Source: Paenarthrobacter aurescens TC1 | GTDB lineage: Bacteria > Actinomycetota > Actinomycetes > Actinomycetales > Micrococcaceae | Direction of reading: 5' to 3' | DNA: 64,000 nucleotides | NCBI GenBank assembly: GCA_000014925.1 | Contig: CP000474.1 | Location: 1,860,001-1,924,000 of the forward strand | Part shown: positions 20,785 through 30,434 of the stretch, piece by piece | Layout: every line of letters begins with the position of its first letter | How positions within the stretch are numbered: position 1 is the first letter of the stretch | The notes under the pieces: generated by a model | Told to the model about the DNA's origin: nothing | The model's input: the letters and a program-made list of their open reading frames with translations, nothing else | The model's database searches: none | Translations under genes and position numbers: made by a program

Positions 20785-23700
20785 GTGACTTCCAGCAATG
20801 ATTCGTTCGTCCACCTGCACACCCACACCGAATACTCCATGCTGGATGGAGCCGCCCGGCTCGGTGAGTTGTTCGATGAGACCGAACGCTTGGGCATGCC
20901 GGCGCTGGCCACCACGGACCACGGGTATCTGTTCGGCGCATTCGACTTTTGGCGCAAGGCCACGGACAAGGGCATCAAGCCGATCATCGGCGTCGAAGCC
21001 TACGTAACCCCTGGTACCGCCCGCGGGGACAAAGAACGCGTGCGCTGGGGCGACGAAAGCCAGCGCAAGGACGATGTCTCGGGTGGTGGCTCGTACACCC
21101 ACATGACGCTTCTGAGCTATAACAACGTAGGCATGCGCAACCTGTTCAGGGCGTCATCCATTGCCTCCTTGGACTCTGTCTTTGGTAAGTGGCCCCGGCT
21201 GGACAGGGAACTGCTCAACACCTACTCCGAGGGCTTGATAGCCACCACCGGGTGCCCTTCCGGAGAAGTTCAGACCAAGCTGCGGCTCGGCCAATACCGC
21301 GAGGCCGTCGAAGCCGCAGCGGAGTTCCGTGACATTTTCGGAGCAGAAAATTACTTCTGTGAATTGATGGACCACGGGCTGGACATTGAGCGGCGCGTTA
21401 CCGGCGATCTCCTGCGCCTGGCCAAGGAACTCAACCTTCCGCTGGTGGCCACCAATGACCTTCACTACACGCACGAACACGACGCCAAGGCCCACGAGGC
21501 CTTGTTGGCTATCCAGTCCGGTTCCACGCTCCTGGAACCGACGTATGACAACGGGGGTTCCCGCTTCGCGTTCTCCGGCAGCGGCTACTACCTGAAGTCT
21601 CCGCAGGAGATGAGGGAGCTGTTCCGTGATCACCCGGAGGCCTGCGATAACACGCTGCTCATCGCCGAGCGCTGCGAAGTTTCGTTCAACACCGGCGCCA
21701 ACTACATGCCACGCTTCCCTTGTCCTCCCGGGGAAGACGAGACCTCCTGGCTGGTCAAGGAAGTAGATACCGGCCTGAAGTACCGCTATCCGCAGGGTAT
21801 TCCGGACAAGGTCCGCAAGCAGGCGGACTATGAGCTCGGCGTCATCACCTCCATGGGATTCCCCGGGTACTTCCTGGTGGTTGCCGACTTCATCAACTGG
21901 GCGAAGAACAACGGGATCCGCGTGGGTCCCGGCCGTGGATCCGGTGCAGGCTCCATGGTGGCCTATGCCATGCGCATCACCGACCTCGACCCCCTGCAGC
22001 ACGGCCTCATCTTTGAACGCTTCCTCAACCCGGACCGCGTTTCCATGCCCGACTTCGACGTCGACTTCGATGATCGCCGCCGCTCCGAGGTGATTGACTA
22101 CGTCACCAAGAAGTACGGCGACGAGCGCGTGGCAATGATCGTCACCTACGGAACCATCAAGACCAAACAGGCGCTCAAGGATTCCTCACGTGTGCTGGGA
22201 TATCCGTTCAGCATGGGGGAGCAACTGACCAAAGCCCTTCCGCCTGCCGTCATGGCCAAGGACATTCCCTTGGCGGACATCCAGAACCCGGAATCCAAGC
22301 GTTACAGCGAAGCCGGGGATTTCCGCCAGCTGATCGCTACCGATCCCGAAGCCGCCAAGGTGTTCGAGACCGCGCTCGGCATCGAGGGCCTGAAGCGCCA
22401 GTGGGGTGTTCACGCCGCCGGCGTCATCATGTCCTCGGACCCCATCATCGATGTCATTCCCATCATGCGCCGCTTCCAAGACGGCCAGGTCATCACCCAG
22501 TTCGACTATCCGACGTCCGAAGGCCTTGGCCTGATCAAGATGGACTTCCTGGGCCTCCGAAACCTGACGATCATTTCGGATGCCCTGGAAAACATCAAGA
22601 TGAACCGCGGCGTTGACCTGGACCTGGAAAACCTGGAACTCGACGACGCTGCGTCCTATGAGCTCCTGGCGCGCGGTGACACCTTGGGTGTGTTCCAGCT
22701 GGACGGCGGCCCCATGCGGTCCCTGCTCAAGCTCATGAAGCCTGACAACTTCGAAGACATCTCCGCAGTTCTTGCGCTCTACCGTCCCGGGCCCATGGGC
22801 GCCAACGCCCACACCGACTACGCCCTGCGCAAGAACGGGATCCAGGAAGTCATTCCCATCCACCCGGAGTTGGAAGAACCGCTCAAGGAAATCCTTGGCG
22901 GCACCTTCGGCCTGATCGTGTATCAGGAGCAGGTTATGGCTGTGGCCCAGAAGCTGGCGGGTTACTCGCTCGGCCAAGCCGACATCCTCCGCCGCGCCAT
23001 GGGTAAGAAGAAGAAGTCCGAGCTGGACAAGCAGTTTGCCGGCTTCTCCCAAGGCATGCAGGATAACGGCTACTCCATGGCCGCCGTTAAGACGCTGTGG
23101 GACATTTTGCTCCCGTTCTCCGACTACGCCTTCAACAAGGCCCACTCGGCAGCTTATGGAGTCATCTCCTACTGGACGGCCTATTTGAAGGCGCACTACG
23201 CGCCGGAGTACATGGCCGCCCTGCTGACGTCCGTGGGTGACGATAAGGACAAGTCCGCCATTTACCTCAACGAGTGCCGTCGAATGGGCATCACGGTCCT
23301 CCCGCCGGATGTCAACGAATCATCGTTGAACTTCACCCCAGTGGGAACGGATATCCGCTTCGGCATGGGCGCCATCCGCAATGTGGGTGTCAACGTGGTG
23401 GATGCCATGGTGGCCGCCCGAAAATCCGAGGGCAAATACACGTCCTTCAAAGACTTCCTCCTGAAGGTGCCTGCCGTGGTGTGCAACAAGCGCACCATCG
23501 AATCCTTGATCAAAGCCGGAGCGTTCGACTCACTCGGCCATCACCGGCGTGCTTTGGCGATGATCCATGAAGAAGCCATCGATTCCGTGATCACGCTCAA
23601 GCGCAACGAGGCCATTGGCCAGTTCGATCTCTTCGCAGGCTTTGAAGACCAGGAGCCCGAGGCATCGCTGACAACGGAAATTCCGGACCTGCCCGAGTGG

Positions 23701-24342
23701 GAGAAGAAGGACAAACTGTCCTTTGAAAGGGACATGCTGGGACTTTACGTTTCGGACCATCCGCTGCAGGGACTTGAGGGCGTCCTCAGCCAGCACGCGG
23801 AACAGTCCATTACGTCGATTATCGCCGAGGACGGACCGCACGACGGCGCTATAGTCACCATTGCGGGCATGATCACCTCGCTGAGCCGCAGGATCGCCAA
23901 GGCCAGCGGAAACGCCTACGCCAGGGCAGAAATCGAAGACCTTGGCGCTTCCATGGAAGTCATGTTCTTCGGCCAAGTGTACGGGCCCATCGCTTCGGTC
24001 CTGGCTGAAGACTTGATCGTTGTGGTCAAGGGCCGGCTCCAGCGCCGCGATGACGGAGCGGTCACGTTGAACTGCATGGAGCTTTCCGTCCCGGACCTCA
24101 GTGAAAGCGTGAACGGTCCCGTGGTCATCACCATTCCTACGTTCAAGGCTACCGAGGCAGTAGTGACGGACCTGCGTGATGTGCTGCGCACCCACCGCGG
24201 AAACTCAGAGGTCCGGCTCAAATTGATGGGTGATACGAAGGTGGAAGTCATGGGCTTGCCGGTTCACATGCGAGTGAATCCCAGTCCATCACTCTTTGGC
24301 GACTTGAAGGTCCTGCTGGGACCTGCCTGCCTGGATAACTAA
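20785..24342 (+). CDS. dnaE: DNA polymerase III alpha subunit
   Basis: This protein of about 1185 residues is the replicative polymerase catalytic subunit (DnaE1 type). The N-terminal PHP domain begins HLHTHTEYSML, with histidines for metal binding. The palm carries GRGSGAGS and the catalytic aspartates 423, 425 and 427 in PDFDVDFDD. Helix-hairpin-helix and OB-fold regions follow, ending with a C-terminal domain. Length and order match the actinobacterial essential DnaE1 rather than the shorter mutasome DnaE2. It converges on a flavin reductase gene with a 15-bp gap. Confidence 0.97.
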   Translation: MTSSNDSFVHLHTHTEYSMLDGAARLGELFDETERLGMPALATTDHGYLFGAFDFWRKATDKGIKPIIGVEAYVTPGTARGDKERVRWGDESQRKDDVSGGGSYTHMTLLSYNNVGMRNLFRASSIASLDSVFGKWPRLDRELLNTYSEGLIATTGCPSGEVQTKLRLGQYREAVEAAAEFRDIFGAENYFCELMDHGLDIERRVTGDLLRLAKELNLPLVATNDLHYTHEHDAKAHEALLAIQSGSTLLEPTYDNGGSRFAFSGSGYYLKSPQEMRELFRDHPEACDNTLLIAERCEVSFNTGANYMPRFPCPPGEDETSWLVKEVDTGLKYRYPQGIPDKVRKQADYELGVITSMGFPGYFLVVADFINWAKNNGIRVGPGRGSGAGSMVAYAMRITDLDPLQHGLIFERFLNPDRVSMPDFDVDFDDRRRSEVIDYVTKKYGDERVAMIVTYGTIKTKQALKDSSRVLGYPFSMGEQLTKALPPAVMAKDIPLADIQNPESKRYSEAGDFRQLIATDPEAAKVFETALGIEGLKRQWGVHAAGVIMSSDPIIDVIPIMRRFQDGQVITQFDYPTSEGLGLIKMDFLGLRNLTIISDALENIKMNRGVDLDLENLELDDAASYELLARGDTLGVFQLDGGPMRSLLKLMKPDNFEDISAVLALYRPGPMGANAHTDYALRKNGIQEVIPIHPELEEPLKEILGGTFGLIVYQEQVMAVAQKLAGYSLGQADILRRAMGKKKKSELDKQFAGFSQGMQDNGYSMAAVKTLWDILLPFSDYAFNKAHSAAYGVISYWTAYLKAHYAPEYMAALLTSVGDDKDKSAIYLNECRRMGITVLPPDVNESSLNFTPVGTDIRFGMGAIRNVGVNVVDAMVAARKSEGKYTSFKDFLLKVPAVVCNKRTIESLIKAGAFDSLGHHRRALAMIHEEAIDSVITLKRNEAIGQFDLFAGFEDQEPEASLTTEIPDLPEWEKKDKLSFERDMLGLYVSDHPLQGLEGVLSQHAEQSITSIIAEDGPHDGAIVTIAGMITSLSRRIAKASGNAYARAEIEDLGASMEVMFFGQVYGPIASVLAEDLIVVVKGRLQRRDDGAVTLNCMELSVPDLSESVNGPVVITIPTFKATEAVVTDLRDVLRTHRGNSEVRLKLMGDTKVEVMGLPVHMRVNPSPSLFGDLKVLLGPACLDN

Positions 24343-24357
24343 ATCTCGCTGCTTCGA

Positions 24358-24888
24358 CTAGATTTCATAGTCGATCGGCGTGGGTTTGCTATAGCTGCCG
24401 CTGTGGTAAAGCAGGGGAGTACCGTTATCGCCAACTTGCCCGTCGACAACTTCGACCACCACAACGGCGTTGTTCTCGAAGGACAGACGCATTTGAATCC
24501 TGCCCACGAGCCAGCCGCTGACGTCCTTGAGAATGGGCACGTCGTGGGGACCTGGTTCCCAGTGGTCGCCGTCGAAGCGGTCGCGGGTCCGTGCGAAGCG
24601 ATTGGCGAGGGCTTGGTTTTCCAGCCCCAGCATGTGGACTCCTATGTACTCCGCATTGGCCACAGCCGGCCAGGAACTGGAGCTCCTGGCCATGTTGAAC
24701 GTGAAGCGGGGAGGCTCGGCGGACAGGGAAGCCACGGAGGTGGCGGTGAAACCAAAGGGGCTTCCGTTGAGGTTGGCCGTGATGATGGCTACTCCTGCGG
24801 CATGCCGACGGAACATCTCCCTGAACGTCTGCTCGAAGCCGGATGGTTCGCTTGGCACGTCGGTTTTTCTCCTGAATCGGGGCTGCAC
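24358..24888 (-). CDS. Flavin reductase-like domain protein
   Basis: This 176-residue protein has the FMN-binding split-barrel fold of the flavin reductase (HpaC/DIM6) family. Typical segments are residues 24-50 (FREMFRRHAAGVAIITA, then GFTATSVASLS) and the later GRIQMRLSFEN. Members reduce free flavin with NAD(P)H, often for a monooxygenase, but no monooxygenase gene is adjacent, so the partner is unknown. The GTG start at 24888 follows GGAGAG. Confidence 0.8.
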   Translation of the reverse strand: MQPRFRRKTDVPSEPSGFEQTFREMFRRHAAGVAIITANLNGSPFGFTATSVASLSAEPPRFTFNMARSSSSWPAVANAEYIGVHMLGLENQALANRFARTRDRFDGDHWEPGPHDVPILKDVSGWLVGRIQMRLSFENNAVVVVEVVDGQVGDNGTPLLYHSGSYSKPTPIDYEI

Positions 24889-24936
24889 TTCTCTCCTTCA
24901 GAGTATTCCTCCCGAACTGCGAGCCCCACATTTTTG

Positions 24937-24964
24937 TTGAGTCGGCGTGAACCTTTGTTAATGT
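24937..24964 (+). promoter_or_regulatory. Promoter of the membrane protein gene at 24972
   Basis: TTGAGT (24937-24942) and TAATGT (24959-24964) are spaced 16 bp. The -10 ends 7 nt before the ATG at 24972, a near-leaderless arrangement. Confidence 0.5.
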
Positions 24965-24971
24965 GAGTTGC

Positions 24972-25505
24972 ATGACCGAGCCCACCGTGCACGACCCAGC
25001 CGTTGCAGATCCGATGTCCGACTCCAAGCGGTGGCGCTCGAAAGACGTCCTCTGGCTGGTCCTTCCGGCGGCCTCGGGTGTGGTTGCCGGCGTGCTCTGG
25101 TGGCTTCTGGCTCCGGGTGGGCTGAATCTGGTCTCGGGCAATCCGGATCTGGCGAATGCGGCAAATCCTGATTCCTGGCTACCGCGCGACTTGGTCCTCG
25201 GAGCTCTGATGCTCCTTGCAGGGTGCCTCACCGGCGTGATGCTGGACGGAAAGCTGCAGGGTGACGGAGCCGGCAGGCGTCTGGCTTTCGCCCTCATCGG
25301 AGGTGCTTTGGGCGCTCTCATCGCGTGGTTGGTCGGGCTGCTCGCCGCCCAGTTGCTGGGGCCAGCGCCGGATCCGGCACTTGGCCCAGGGTTTGGCTTT
25401 ACGCTCCGCTCCTACGCTGTACTGGTTCTATGGCCTGCTGCCATCGCGTTTATCACGTTCGTTCTGGCGCTGTTCGGGGTTCTGTCAAAGAAGACCGTAA
25501 AATAG
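24972..25505 (+). CDS. Actinobacterial membrane protein of unknown function
   Basis: This 177-residue protein has a polar N-terminus with Asp/Pro residues and four predicted membrane helices (about 28-50, 72-92, 105-130, 147-170). I do not recognise a named domain; similar short membrane proteins occur beside hisD in actinobacteria. The ATG at 24972 is chosen over the GTG at 24963 because it sits 7 nt after a good -10. The hisD promoter lies in its last codons. Confidence 0.7.
   Translation: MTEPTVHDPAVADPMSDSKRWRSKDVLWLVLPAASGVVAGVLWWLLAPGGLNLVSGNPDLANAANPDSWLPRDLVLGALMLLAGCLTGVMLDGKLQGDGAGRRLAFALIGGALGALIAWLVGLLAAQLLGPAPDPALGPGFGFTLRSYAVLVLWPAAIAFITFVLALFGVLSKKTVK
25498..25503 (+). promoter_or_regulatory. 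Leaderless -10 element of hisD
   Basis: TAAAAT ends 6 nt before the hisD GTG start and lies inside the last codons of the preceding gene. No convincing -35 is visible. Confidence 0.5.
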
Positions 25506-25509
25506 CGGG

Positions 25510-26874
25510 GTGACCACTTCCTCGGATACTTCCGCCCCCACCACTGACGCCCTGAACTTCCGAAGCATCGACTTCCGGGGCCGCCACCTTTCGTTGGCGG
25601 AACTTCGCGCAGCTGTGCCAAGGGCGCAGCATCAGACAATGGCGGACGCGGAGCAGAAGGTCTTGGACATCATTGCCGATGTCCGCAGCCGGGGCTTCGC
25701 CGCCTTGGGTGAGCTGGCGAAGAAGTTCGACGGCGTGGTGCAGTCCCACCCCCGGGTTCCGGCGGAGGCCCTCACCCAAGCGCTGACCGATCTCGATCCG
25801 AAGGTCCGTGCGGCCCTGGAGGAGTCCATCAAGCGCGCCCGCCAGTTTGCTGACCAGCAGCGGCCCGCCAATGTGGATGTACAACTTGGCGACGGCGCCG
25901 TCGTCAGCCAAAACTGGATACCAGTGGGACGCGTTGGGCTCTACGTTCCCGGCGGACTCGCCCCTTTGGCGTCATCAGTCATCATGAATGTCGTCCCCGC
26001 AGTTGCCGCCGGCGTTGAGTCCATTGCACTGGCCTCTCCTCCGCAGAAAGACTTCGGTGGCCTACCTCACCCCACCATCCTGGCCGCAGCGAAGCTGTTG
26101 GGCATCGACGAGGTGTACGCCATCGGTGGTGCGCAGGCCATTGTGTCGTTTGCCTACGGAATCCCGGGAACCGACGATGAACTGCCCCTTGAGCCTGTTG
26201 ACGTGGTTACAGGCCCCGGAAACATTTTTGTGGCCACAGCCAAACGACTCGTCAAGGGTGTGGTGGGCATCGACTCCGAGGCTGGAACCACTGAGATCGC
26301 CATCCTCGCCGACTCCACGGCGCAGGCCCCGTTGGTGGCCGCCGACCTCATCAGCCAGGCGGAGCACGATCCCAAAGCAGCTTCCGTCCTGGTGACGGAC
26401 TCCGCGGAACTGGCTGACGCCGTCGTGCTTGAACTGTCACGGCAGGCCGCTGCAACAAAGCACAGTGCCCGCGTCCTTGAGGCGCTGTCCGGACCACAGT
26501 CCGGTGTGGTGCTGGTGGATGATCTTGAGCAGGGGATCGCGGTTTGCAATGCCTACGCCGCTGAACACCTGGAGATCATGACGGCGAACGCACCCACTGT
26601 TGCATCGCGGATCCGCAACGCGGGGGCGATCTTCGTGGGCGACTTCAGCCCGGTGAGCCTGGGGGACTACTGCGCAGGTTCCAACCACGTGCTGCCCACC
26701 AGCGGAACCGCGGCATTCTCTTCGGGCCTCAACGTCACCACGTTCCTCCGGGCGGTCCAGGTCATCAACTATGACCGCGCTGCGTTGGCGCAAGTCAGCG
26801 GACACATTGTGAGCCTGTCGGGCGCCGAAGACCTGCCGGGTCATGGTGACGCTGTCCGAATTCGCTTCGCTTAG
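25510..26874 (+). CDS. hisD: Histidinol dehydrogenase
   Basis: This 454-residue zinc enzyme oxidises L-histidinol to L-histidine in two NAD-dependent steps. Family motifs include [10 protein letters not shown], the run [13 protein letters not shown], the metal/active-site segment SQAEHDP, and AEHLEIMT near the C-terminus. No other his gene follows in this window, so hisD is either alone here or the operon has been split. Possible NrdR boxes and a strong hairpin follow the stop codon. Confidence 0.96.
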   Translation: MTTSSDTSAPTTDALNFRSIDFRGRHLSLAELRAAVPRAQHQTMADAEQKVLDIIADVRSRGFAALGELAKKFDGVVQSHPRVPAEALTQALTDLDPKVRAALEESIKRARQFADQQRPANVDVQLGDGAVVSQNWIPVGRVGLYVPGGLAPLASSVIMNVVPAVAAGVESIALASPPQKDFGGLPHPTILAAAKLLGIDEVYAIGGAQAIVSFAYGIPGTDDELPLEPVDVVTGPGNIFVATAKRLVKGVVGIDSEAGTTEIAILADSTAQAPLVAADLISQAEHDPKAASVLVTDSAELADAVVLELSRQAAATKHSARVLEALSGPQSGVVLVDDLEQGIAVCNAYAAEHLEIMTANAPTVASRIRNAGAIFVGDFSPVSLGDYCAGSNHVLPTSGTAAFSSGLNVTTFLRAVQVINYDRAALAQVSGHIVSLSGAEDLPGHGDAVRIRFA

Positions 26875-26883
26875 GGGCGCAAA

Positions 26884-26921
26884 CCACTACATATATGGGC
26901 ACACACCACTACATGTAGTAA
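26884..26921 (+). promoter_or_regulatory. Two candidate NrdR boxes upstream of nrdR
   Basis: CCACTACATATATGGG (26884-26899) and CCACTACATGTAGTAA (26906-26921) share the half-site CCACTACAT and start 22 bp apart, about two helical turns. The second contains a perfect ACTACATGTAGT palindrome. Both resemble the paired ribonucleotide-reductase regulatory boxes bound by NrdR, so autoregulation of the next gene is likely. A possible promoter, TTGTCA (26930) and TAAACT (26954) with 18-bp spacing, follows. Confidence 0.6.
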
Positions 26922-26960
26922 TTACACGCTTGTCATTACGGTGTGGCGAACCGTAAACTG

Positions 26961-26990
26961 GTGCCGGAAGTGAAACTTCCGGCACCTTTT
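26961..26990 (+). terminator. Perfect 10-bp hairpin between hisD and nrdR
   Basis: GTGCCGGAAG (26961-26970) pairs perfectly with CTTCCGGCAC (26976-26985) around TGAAA, followed by CTTTT. It looks like a factor-independent hisD terminator. It sits directly after the candidate nrdR -10, so the true nrdR start site may lie further downstream. Confidence 0.65.
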
Positions 26991-27048
26991 GCGTATCCGG
27001 CGTCCTGCCGCATCGATTCCGTGCCGGAGCTGTCAGGGGAGGCCCAGC

Positions 27049-27549
27049 GTGTATTGTCCGTTCTGCCGGAATCCCGACTCCCGCGTCGTCGATAGCCGCA
27101 TGGCAGACGACGGCTCCTCCATTCGCCGCCGCCGCCAGTGCCCGGAATGCGGACGCCGCTTCACCACAGTGGAGACCACCAGCTTGTCCGTGATCAAGAG
27201 GTCGGGCGTCGGCGAGCCGTTCAGCCGGATCAAGGTCATCAGCGGAGTCCGCAAGGCATGCCAGGGACGCCCGGTCACCGAGGACGATCTTGCCATGCTG
27301 GCCCAGGAAGTCGAGGAGAATATTCGTTCCTCGGGCGCAGCGGAGATCGATGCCCATGAGGTGGGCCTTGCCATTCTAGGACCGCTCCGGAAGCTTGATG
27401 AAGTGGCGTACCTTCGTTTTGCCAGTGTCTATCAGGCGTTCGAATCCTTGGAAGACTTCGAATCGGCCATCTCGCTGCTTCGCCATGAGGCAGAAGCGGC
27501 CAAGGCAGGCGCCAAAAAAGCCACAGGTTCAGAAAAGAGCCAACTCTAG
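27049..27549 (+). CDS. nrdR: Transcriptional repressor NrdR
   Basis: This 166-residue repressor senses dATP/ATP and controls ribonucleotide reductase genes. A zinc ribbon uses Cys3, Cys6, Cys31 and Cys34 ([13 protein letters not shown]) and an ATP-cone domain fills residues 48-140. The GTG at 27049 is used because it puts the first cysteine pair at the family position and follows CAGGGGAGGC. No reductase gene is present in the window. Upstream boxes suggest it represses itself. Confidence 0.96.
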   Translation: MYCPFCRNPDSRVVDSRMADDGSSIRRRRQCPECGRRFTTVETTSLSVIKRSGVGEPFSRIKVISGVRKACQGRPVTEDDLAMLAQEVEENIRSSGAAEIDAHEVGLAILGPLRKLDEVAYLRFASVYQAFESLEDFESAISLLRHEAEAAKAGAKKATGSEKSQL

Positions 27550-27551
27550 CT

Positions 27552-27591
27552 CCGGTGGCGGCAGCGGAGGGGAAGCCGCAGCCACCACCGG
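27552..27591. terminator. Hairpin between converging nrdR and SDR genes
   Basis: The two 16-base arms (starting CCGGTGGC at 27552) pair at 14 of 16 positions around GGGGAA-type loop bases. It lies in the 61-bp gap between two converging genes. No T-run is evident. Confidence 0.4.
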
Positions 27592-27610
27592 CACCAATCC
27601 GGGATCGGGT

Positions 27611-28390
27611 CTAGCGCCCGCCGGACACGGGAAGCACTGCTCCGGTAATGTAGCCGGCGTCCTCCGACATCAGCCACATCACGGCCGCAGCCACCTCTTC
27701 CGGTTCGGCTCCGCGACCCATCGGTATGGTTGGGTTGAGCCTCTCCACCCGGTCCGGCATTCCGGCCGCTGCATGAAGGCCGGTGTTGGTGCTTCCAGGG
27801 GCAACGGCGTTGACCCGGATACCTTGCTTGGCCACTTCGGCTGCCAAACCTACCGTCAAGACATCTACTGCGCCCTTGGTGGCCGCGTAGTGGACCCAAG
27901 TTCCGGGGGACCCGGCCTTGGTGGCTGTGGAGGAGATGTTGACGATGGATCCACCGATGCCGCCATTGTCCGTGGAGAGTCTCCGAACTGCTTCTTGGCA
28001 CATGAAGATCATTCCCGCAACGTTGACATCAACAACCCGTTGCACGGTCTCCGCCGGAACTTCCACGAGCGTGCCGATAAGGTTCCCCGTGATGGCGGCG
28101 TTGTTGATGACGGCGGTCAGAGGACCCCAGCCAGCGGCTTCGTCGAACATACGCACGACGTCGTCCGGTTGGCTGACATCGGCTTGTATGGCACGGGCCT
28201 TCCCTCCGTGGGCCAGGATGTCGTTAACCGTCGTCTCCGCGCCCTGGCCATCCGCCGAGTAATTGACCATGACGTGATACCCGGCGGCCGCCGCGGCCTG
28301 TGCCACGGCGGCTCCGATCCCACGGCTGGCGCCGGTGACGATCGCGACGTCGGGCTTGCCGTTCCGGCTACCGGTCCTGCTGCCTGTCAT
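27611..28390 (-). CDS. Short-chain dehydrogenase/reductase
   Basis: This 259-residue classical SDR has the cofactor motif TGASRGIG (about 18-25), NNAAITG, the catalytic serine in NISSTAT, and the YAATK tyrosine-lysine pair. The glucose/ribitol-type C-terminus ends ITGAVLPVSGG. The substrate is unknown. The ATG at 28390 is chosen because the longer reading only adds sequence with no SDR match that overlaps ppgK. It follows ppgK on the same strand with a 7-bp gap, so the two are probably cotranscribed. Confidence 0.85.
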   Translation of the reverse strand: MTGSRTGSRNGKPDVAIVTGASRGIGAAVAQAAAAAGYHVMVNYSADGQGAETTVNDILAHGGKARAIQADVSQPDDVVRMFDEAAGWGPLTAVINNAAITGNLIGTLVEVPAETVQRVVDVNVAGMIFMCQEAVRRLSTDNGGIGGSIVNISSTATKAGSPGTWVHYAATKGAVDVLTVGLAAEVAKQGIRVNAVAPGSTNTGLHAAAGMPDRVERLNPTIPMGRGAEPEEVAAAVMWLMSEDAGYITGAVLPVSGGR

Positions 28391-28397
28391 GCCGCGA

Positions 28398-29216
28398 TTA
28401 CTTCGCGAGCTTGTGGTGCAAAGCGACCTCGAGAGCGGCACCGACGATGCCGGCGTCATTCTTCAATTTGGCGGTGACGATCTTGGTCCGCAGTTCGAGG
28501 TGCGGGAAGTACTCGTCGGAGCGCTTCGAAATGCCGCCACCCACAATGAAGAGTTCGGGGGAGAACAGGAACTCCACGTGCTGGAGGTAGCGGTTGAGAA
28601 GGACCCCGTACTCGTCCCAGCTGAGGCCATCGCGTTCGCGTGCCACGGCGGATGCCTTGGTCTCGGCGTCGTGTCCGTCCACTTCAAGGTGGCCGAGCTC
28701 GGCATTGGGGACCAACTGTCCGTTGAAGATGAAGGCCGATCCTATGCCGGTACCCAGTGTGATCACCAGGACAGTGCCGTCCACGCCCTCGCCGGCTCCG
28801 TAGCGGGCTTCAGCTAGGCCGGCCGCATCGGCATCATTGATGACCTCTACGGGGCGGCCGAGGCGCTTGGTGAACGCGGCATCGATGTCGGTGCCGAGCC
28901 AGGTCTTGTCCACGTTTGCCGCAGAGTTGACCACGCCGTGCTGGATGATGCCGGGGAACGTGACACCCACGGGTGAGTCGGCTGCCGGAGCGTCGGGGCG
29001 GCTGGAGAGTTCCTCAACGATTTGGGCGACAACCTCGGCCACGGCCTCCGGAGTGGCGGGCTGCGGAGTGGGAACGCGGAAGCGGTCGCCAATCAGCTTG
29101 CCCTTCTTCAGGTCGACAATGCCGCCCTTGATGCCGGTGCCGCCGATGTCGATACCGATCAAAGGGGCGTTCTTATGGGTCTTCTCATCCTTCTTGGACA
29201 ATGCATTTCCGATCAT
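28398..29216 (-). CDS. ppgK: Polyphosphate glucokinase
   Basis: This 272-residue ROK-family sugar kinase phosphorylates glucose from inorganic polyphosphate or ATP, an enzyme type typical of actinobacteria. Motifs are the phosphate loop [10 protein letters not shown] (about 23-32), the catalytic segment [16 protein letters not shown], and [26 protein letters not shown] is characteristic of the polyphosphate-using clade. The start is ATG at 29216; no clear ribosome site precedes it, so a start a few codons inward is possible. Confidence 0.92.
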   Translation of the reverse strand: MIGNALSKKDEKTHKNAPLIGIDIGGTGIKGGIVDLKKGKLIGDRFRVPTPQPATPEAVAEVVAQIVEELSSRPDAPAADSPVGVTFPGIIQHGVVNSAANVDKTWLGTDIDAAFTKRLGRPVEVINDADAAGLAEARYGAGEGVDGTVLVITLGTGIGSAFIFNGQLVPNAELGHLEVDGHDAETKASAVARERDGLSWDEYGVLLNRYLQHVEFLFSPELFIVGGGISKRSDEYFPHLELRTKIVTAKLKNDAGIVGAALEVALHHKLAK

Positions 29217-29273
29217 GGCAGGAGGGGATGGGCATGGCGCAGCCGCCCGGGCTGCGAGGACCTTCCGGAGAGC

Positions 29274-30152
29274 TCAGGGAAGGGTAAGGATTTCCGCGCC
29301 GGTCTCGGTGACCAGCAGGGTGTGTTCGAATTGGGCCGTTCGTTTGTGGTCCTTGGTGACGACCGTCCAGTCGTCGGCCCACATATCCCATTCGATGGTG
29401 CCGAGCGTCAGCATGGGTTCGATGGTGAACACCATGCCTGCCTCGATCACGGTGTTGTACGCCGGGGCTGCGTCGTAATGCGGAATGATGAGACCGGTGT
29501 GGAAGGCCTCACCCACGCCGTGGCCGGTGAAATCCCGTACTACGCCATAGCCGAAGCGTTTGGCGTAGGACTGGATGGCACGGCCGATTACGTTGATTTC
29601 GCGGCCAGGGGCCACGGCCTTGATGGCCCGGTTGAGCGACTCCTGCGTACGCTCAACCAGCAAACGGGATTCTTCGTCCACGTCGCCAACAAGGAAAGTG
29701 TAATTAGTGTCCCCATGCACGCCGTTGATGAAGGCAGTGATGTCAATGTTCAGGATGTCGCCATCCTGCACCACGGTTGAGTCAGGGATTCCGTGGCAGA
29801 TGACCTCGTTGAGCGAGGAGCACAGGGACTTGGGGAAGCCCCTGTAGCCGAGCGTGGACGGGTAGGCGTTGTGGTCCAGAAGGAACTCGTGCCCTACTTT
29901 GTCCAAGCGGTCCGTGGTGACGCCGGGCTGAATGTGCTTGCCTACCTCCACGATCGCTTGTGCCGCGATCTTCCCGGCAATCCGGATCTTCTCGATGGTC
30001 TCCGGAGACTTCACCTCGGAGCCTGTGAACTTGGCGGGTGCTTTCTTGCCGACGTACTCGGGCCTGGGAATCGACGCCGGTACGGGTCGTTCAGGGCTGA
30101 TGGTTCCCGGGGTGAGGGCGCCAATGGGTGCAGTCGAAGCAAGAGAAGGCAT
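29274..30152 (-). CDS. map: Methionine aminopeptidase, type I
   Basis: This 292-residue M24A metallopeptidase removes N-terminal methionine. The metal ligands are visible as the aspartates in [16 protein letters not shown], His in GHGVGEAFH, and glutamates in TIEPML and FEHTLLV. The N-terminal extension of about 40 residues, with [11 protein letters not shown] before the catalytic core, is usual in actinobacterial MapB forms. The ATG at 30152 lies 6 nt after a TATGAT -10, which decides the start over one 8 codons upstream. Confidence 0.94.
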   Translation of the reverse strand: MPSLASTAPIGALTPGTISPERPVPASIPRPEYVGKKAPAKFTGSEVKSPETIEKIRIAGKIAAQAIVEVGKHIQPGVTTDRLDKVGHEFLLDHNAYPSTLGYRGFPKSLCSSLNEVICHGIPDSTVVQDGDILNIDITAFINGVHGDTNYTFLVGDVDEESRLLVERTQESLNRAIKAVAPGREINVIGRAIQSYAKRFGYGVVRDFTGHGVGEAFHTGLIIPHYDAAPAYNTVIEAGMVFTIEPMLTLGTIEWDMWADDWTVVTKDHKRTAQFEHTLLVTETGAEILTLP

Positions 30153-30158
30153 AGATTG

Positions 30159-30164
30159 ATCATA
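30159..30164 (-). promoter_or_regulatory. Leaderless -10 element of map
   Basis: On the minus strand TATGAT ends exactly 6 nt before the map ATG at 30152, consistent with a leaderless transcript. Confidence 0.5.
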
Positions 30165-30260
30165 TAAGGCACACAAGAGACGTAAGTAACAAAGTGTGGC
30201 CGGGTTCCTGTGACCCCGCCAACGTTACGCGTTGAAGGGCCCGAGGATCGAGGAGGAGAC

Positions 30261-30425
30261 GTGACGGAGTACTGGTACAACGTCAAGACGCATGAGATCG
30301 AAGAGGACGCGATGTCCGATTGGACCCAGCTGATTGGCCCTTATAAAACCAGGGAAGAAGCCGAGCACGCCTTGGAAAAGGTCAAAGCACGCAATGATGC
30401 CTGGGATGCCCAGGATGACGACTAG
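30261..30425 (+). CDS. 54-residue SPOR-like small protein
   Basis: This tiny acidic protein (MTEYWYNVKTHEIEED, then GPYKTREEAEHALEK) resembles a single SPOR-type repeat: an aromatic beta strand followed by the GPYKTREEAE helix typical of SPOR domains. Similar proteins beside map occur in actinobacteria, but no function is established. The GTG start follows a strong GAGGAGGAG ribosome site 4 nt upstream. It diverges from map and converges on panB with a 9-bp gap. Confidence 0.75.
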   Translation: MTEYWYNVKTHEIEEDAMSDWTQLIGPYKTREEAEHALEKVKARNDAWDAQDDD

Positions 30426-30434
30426 CCAGGATGC

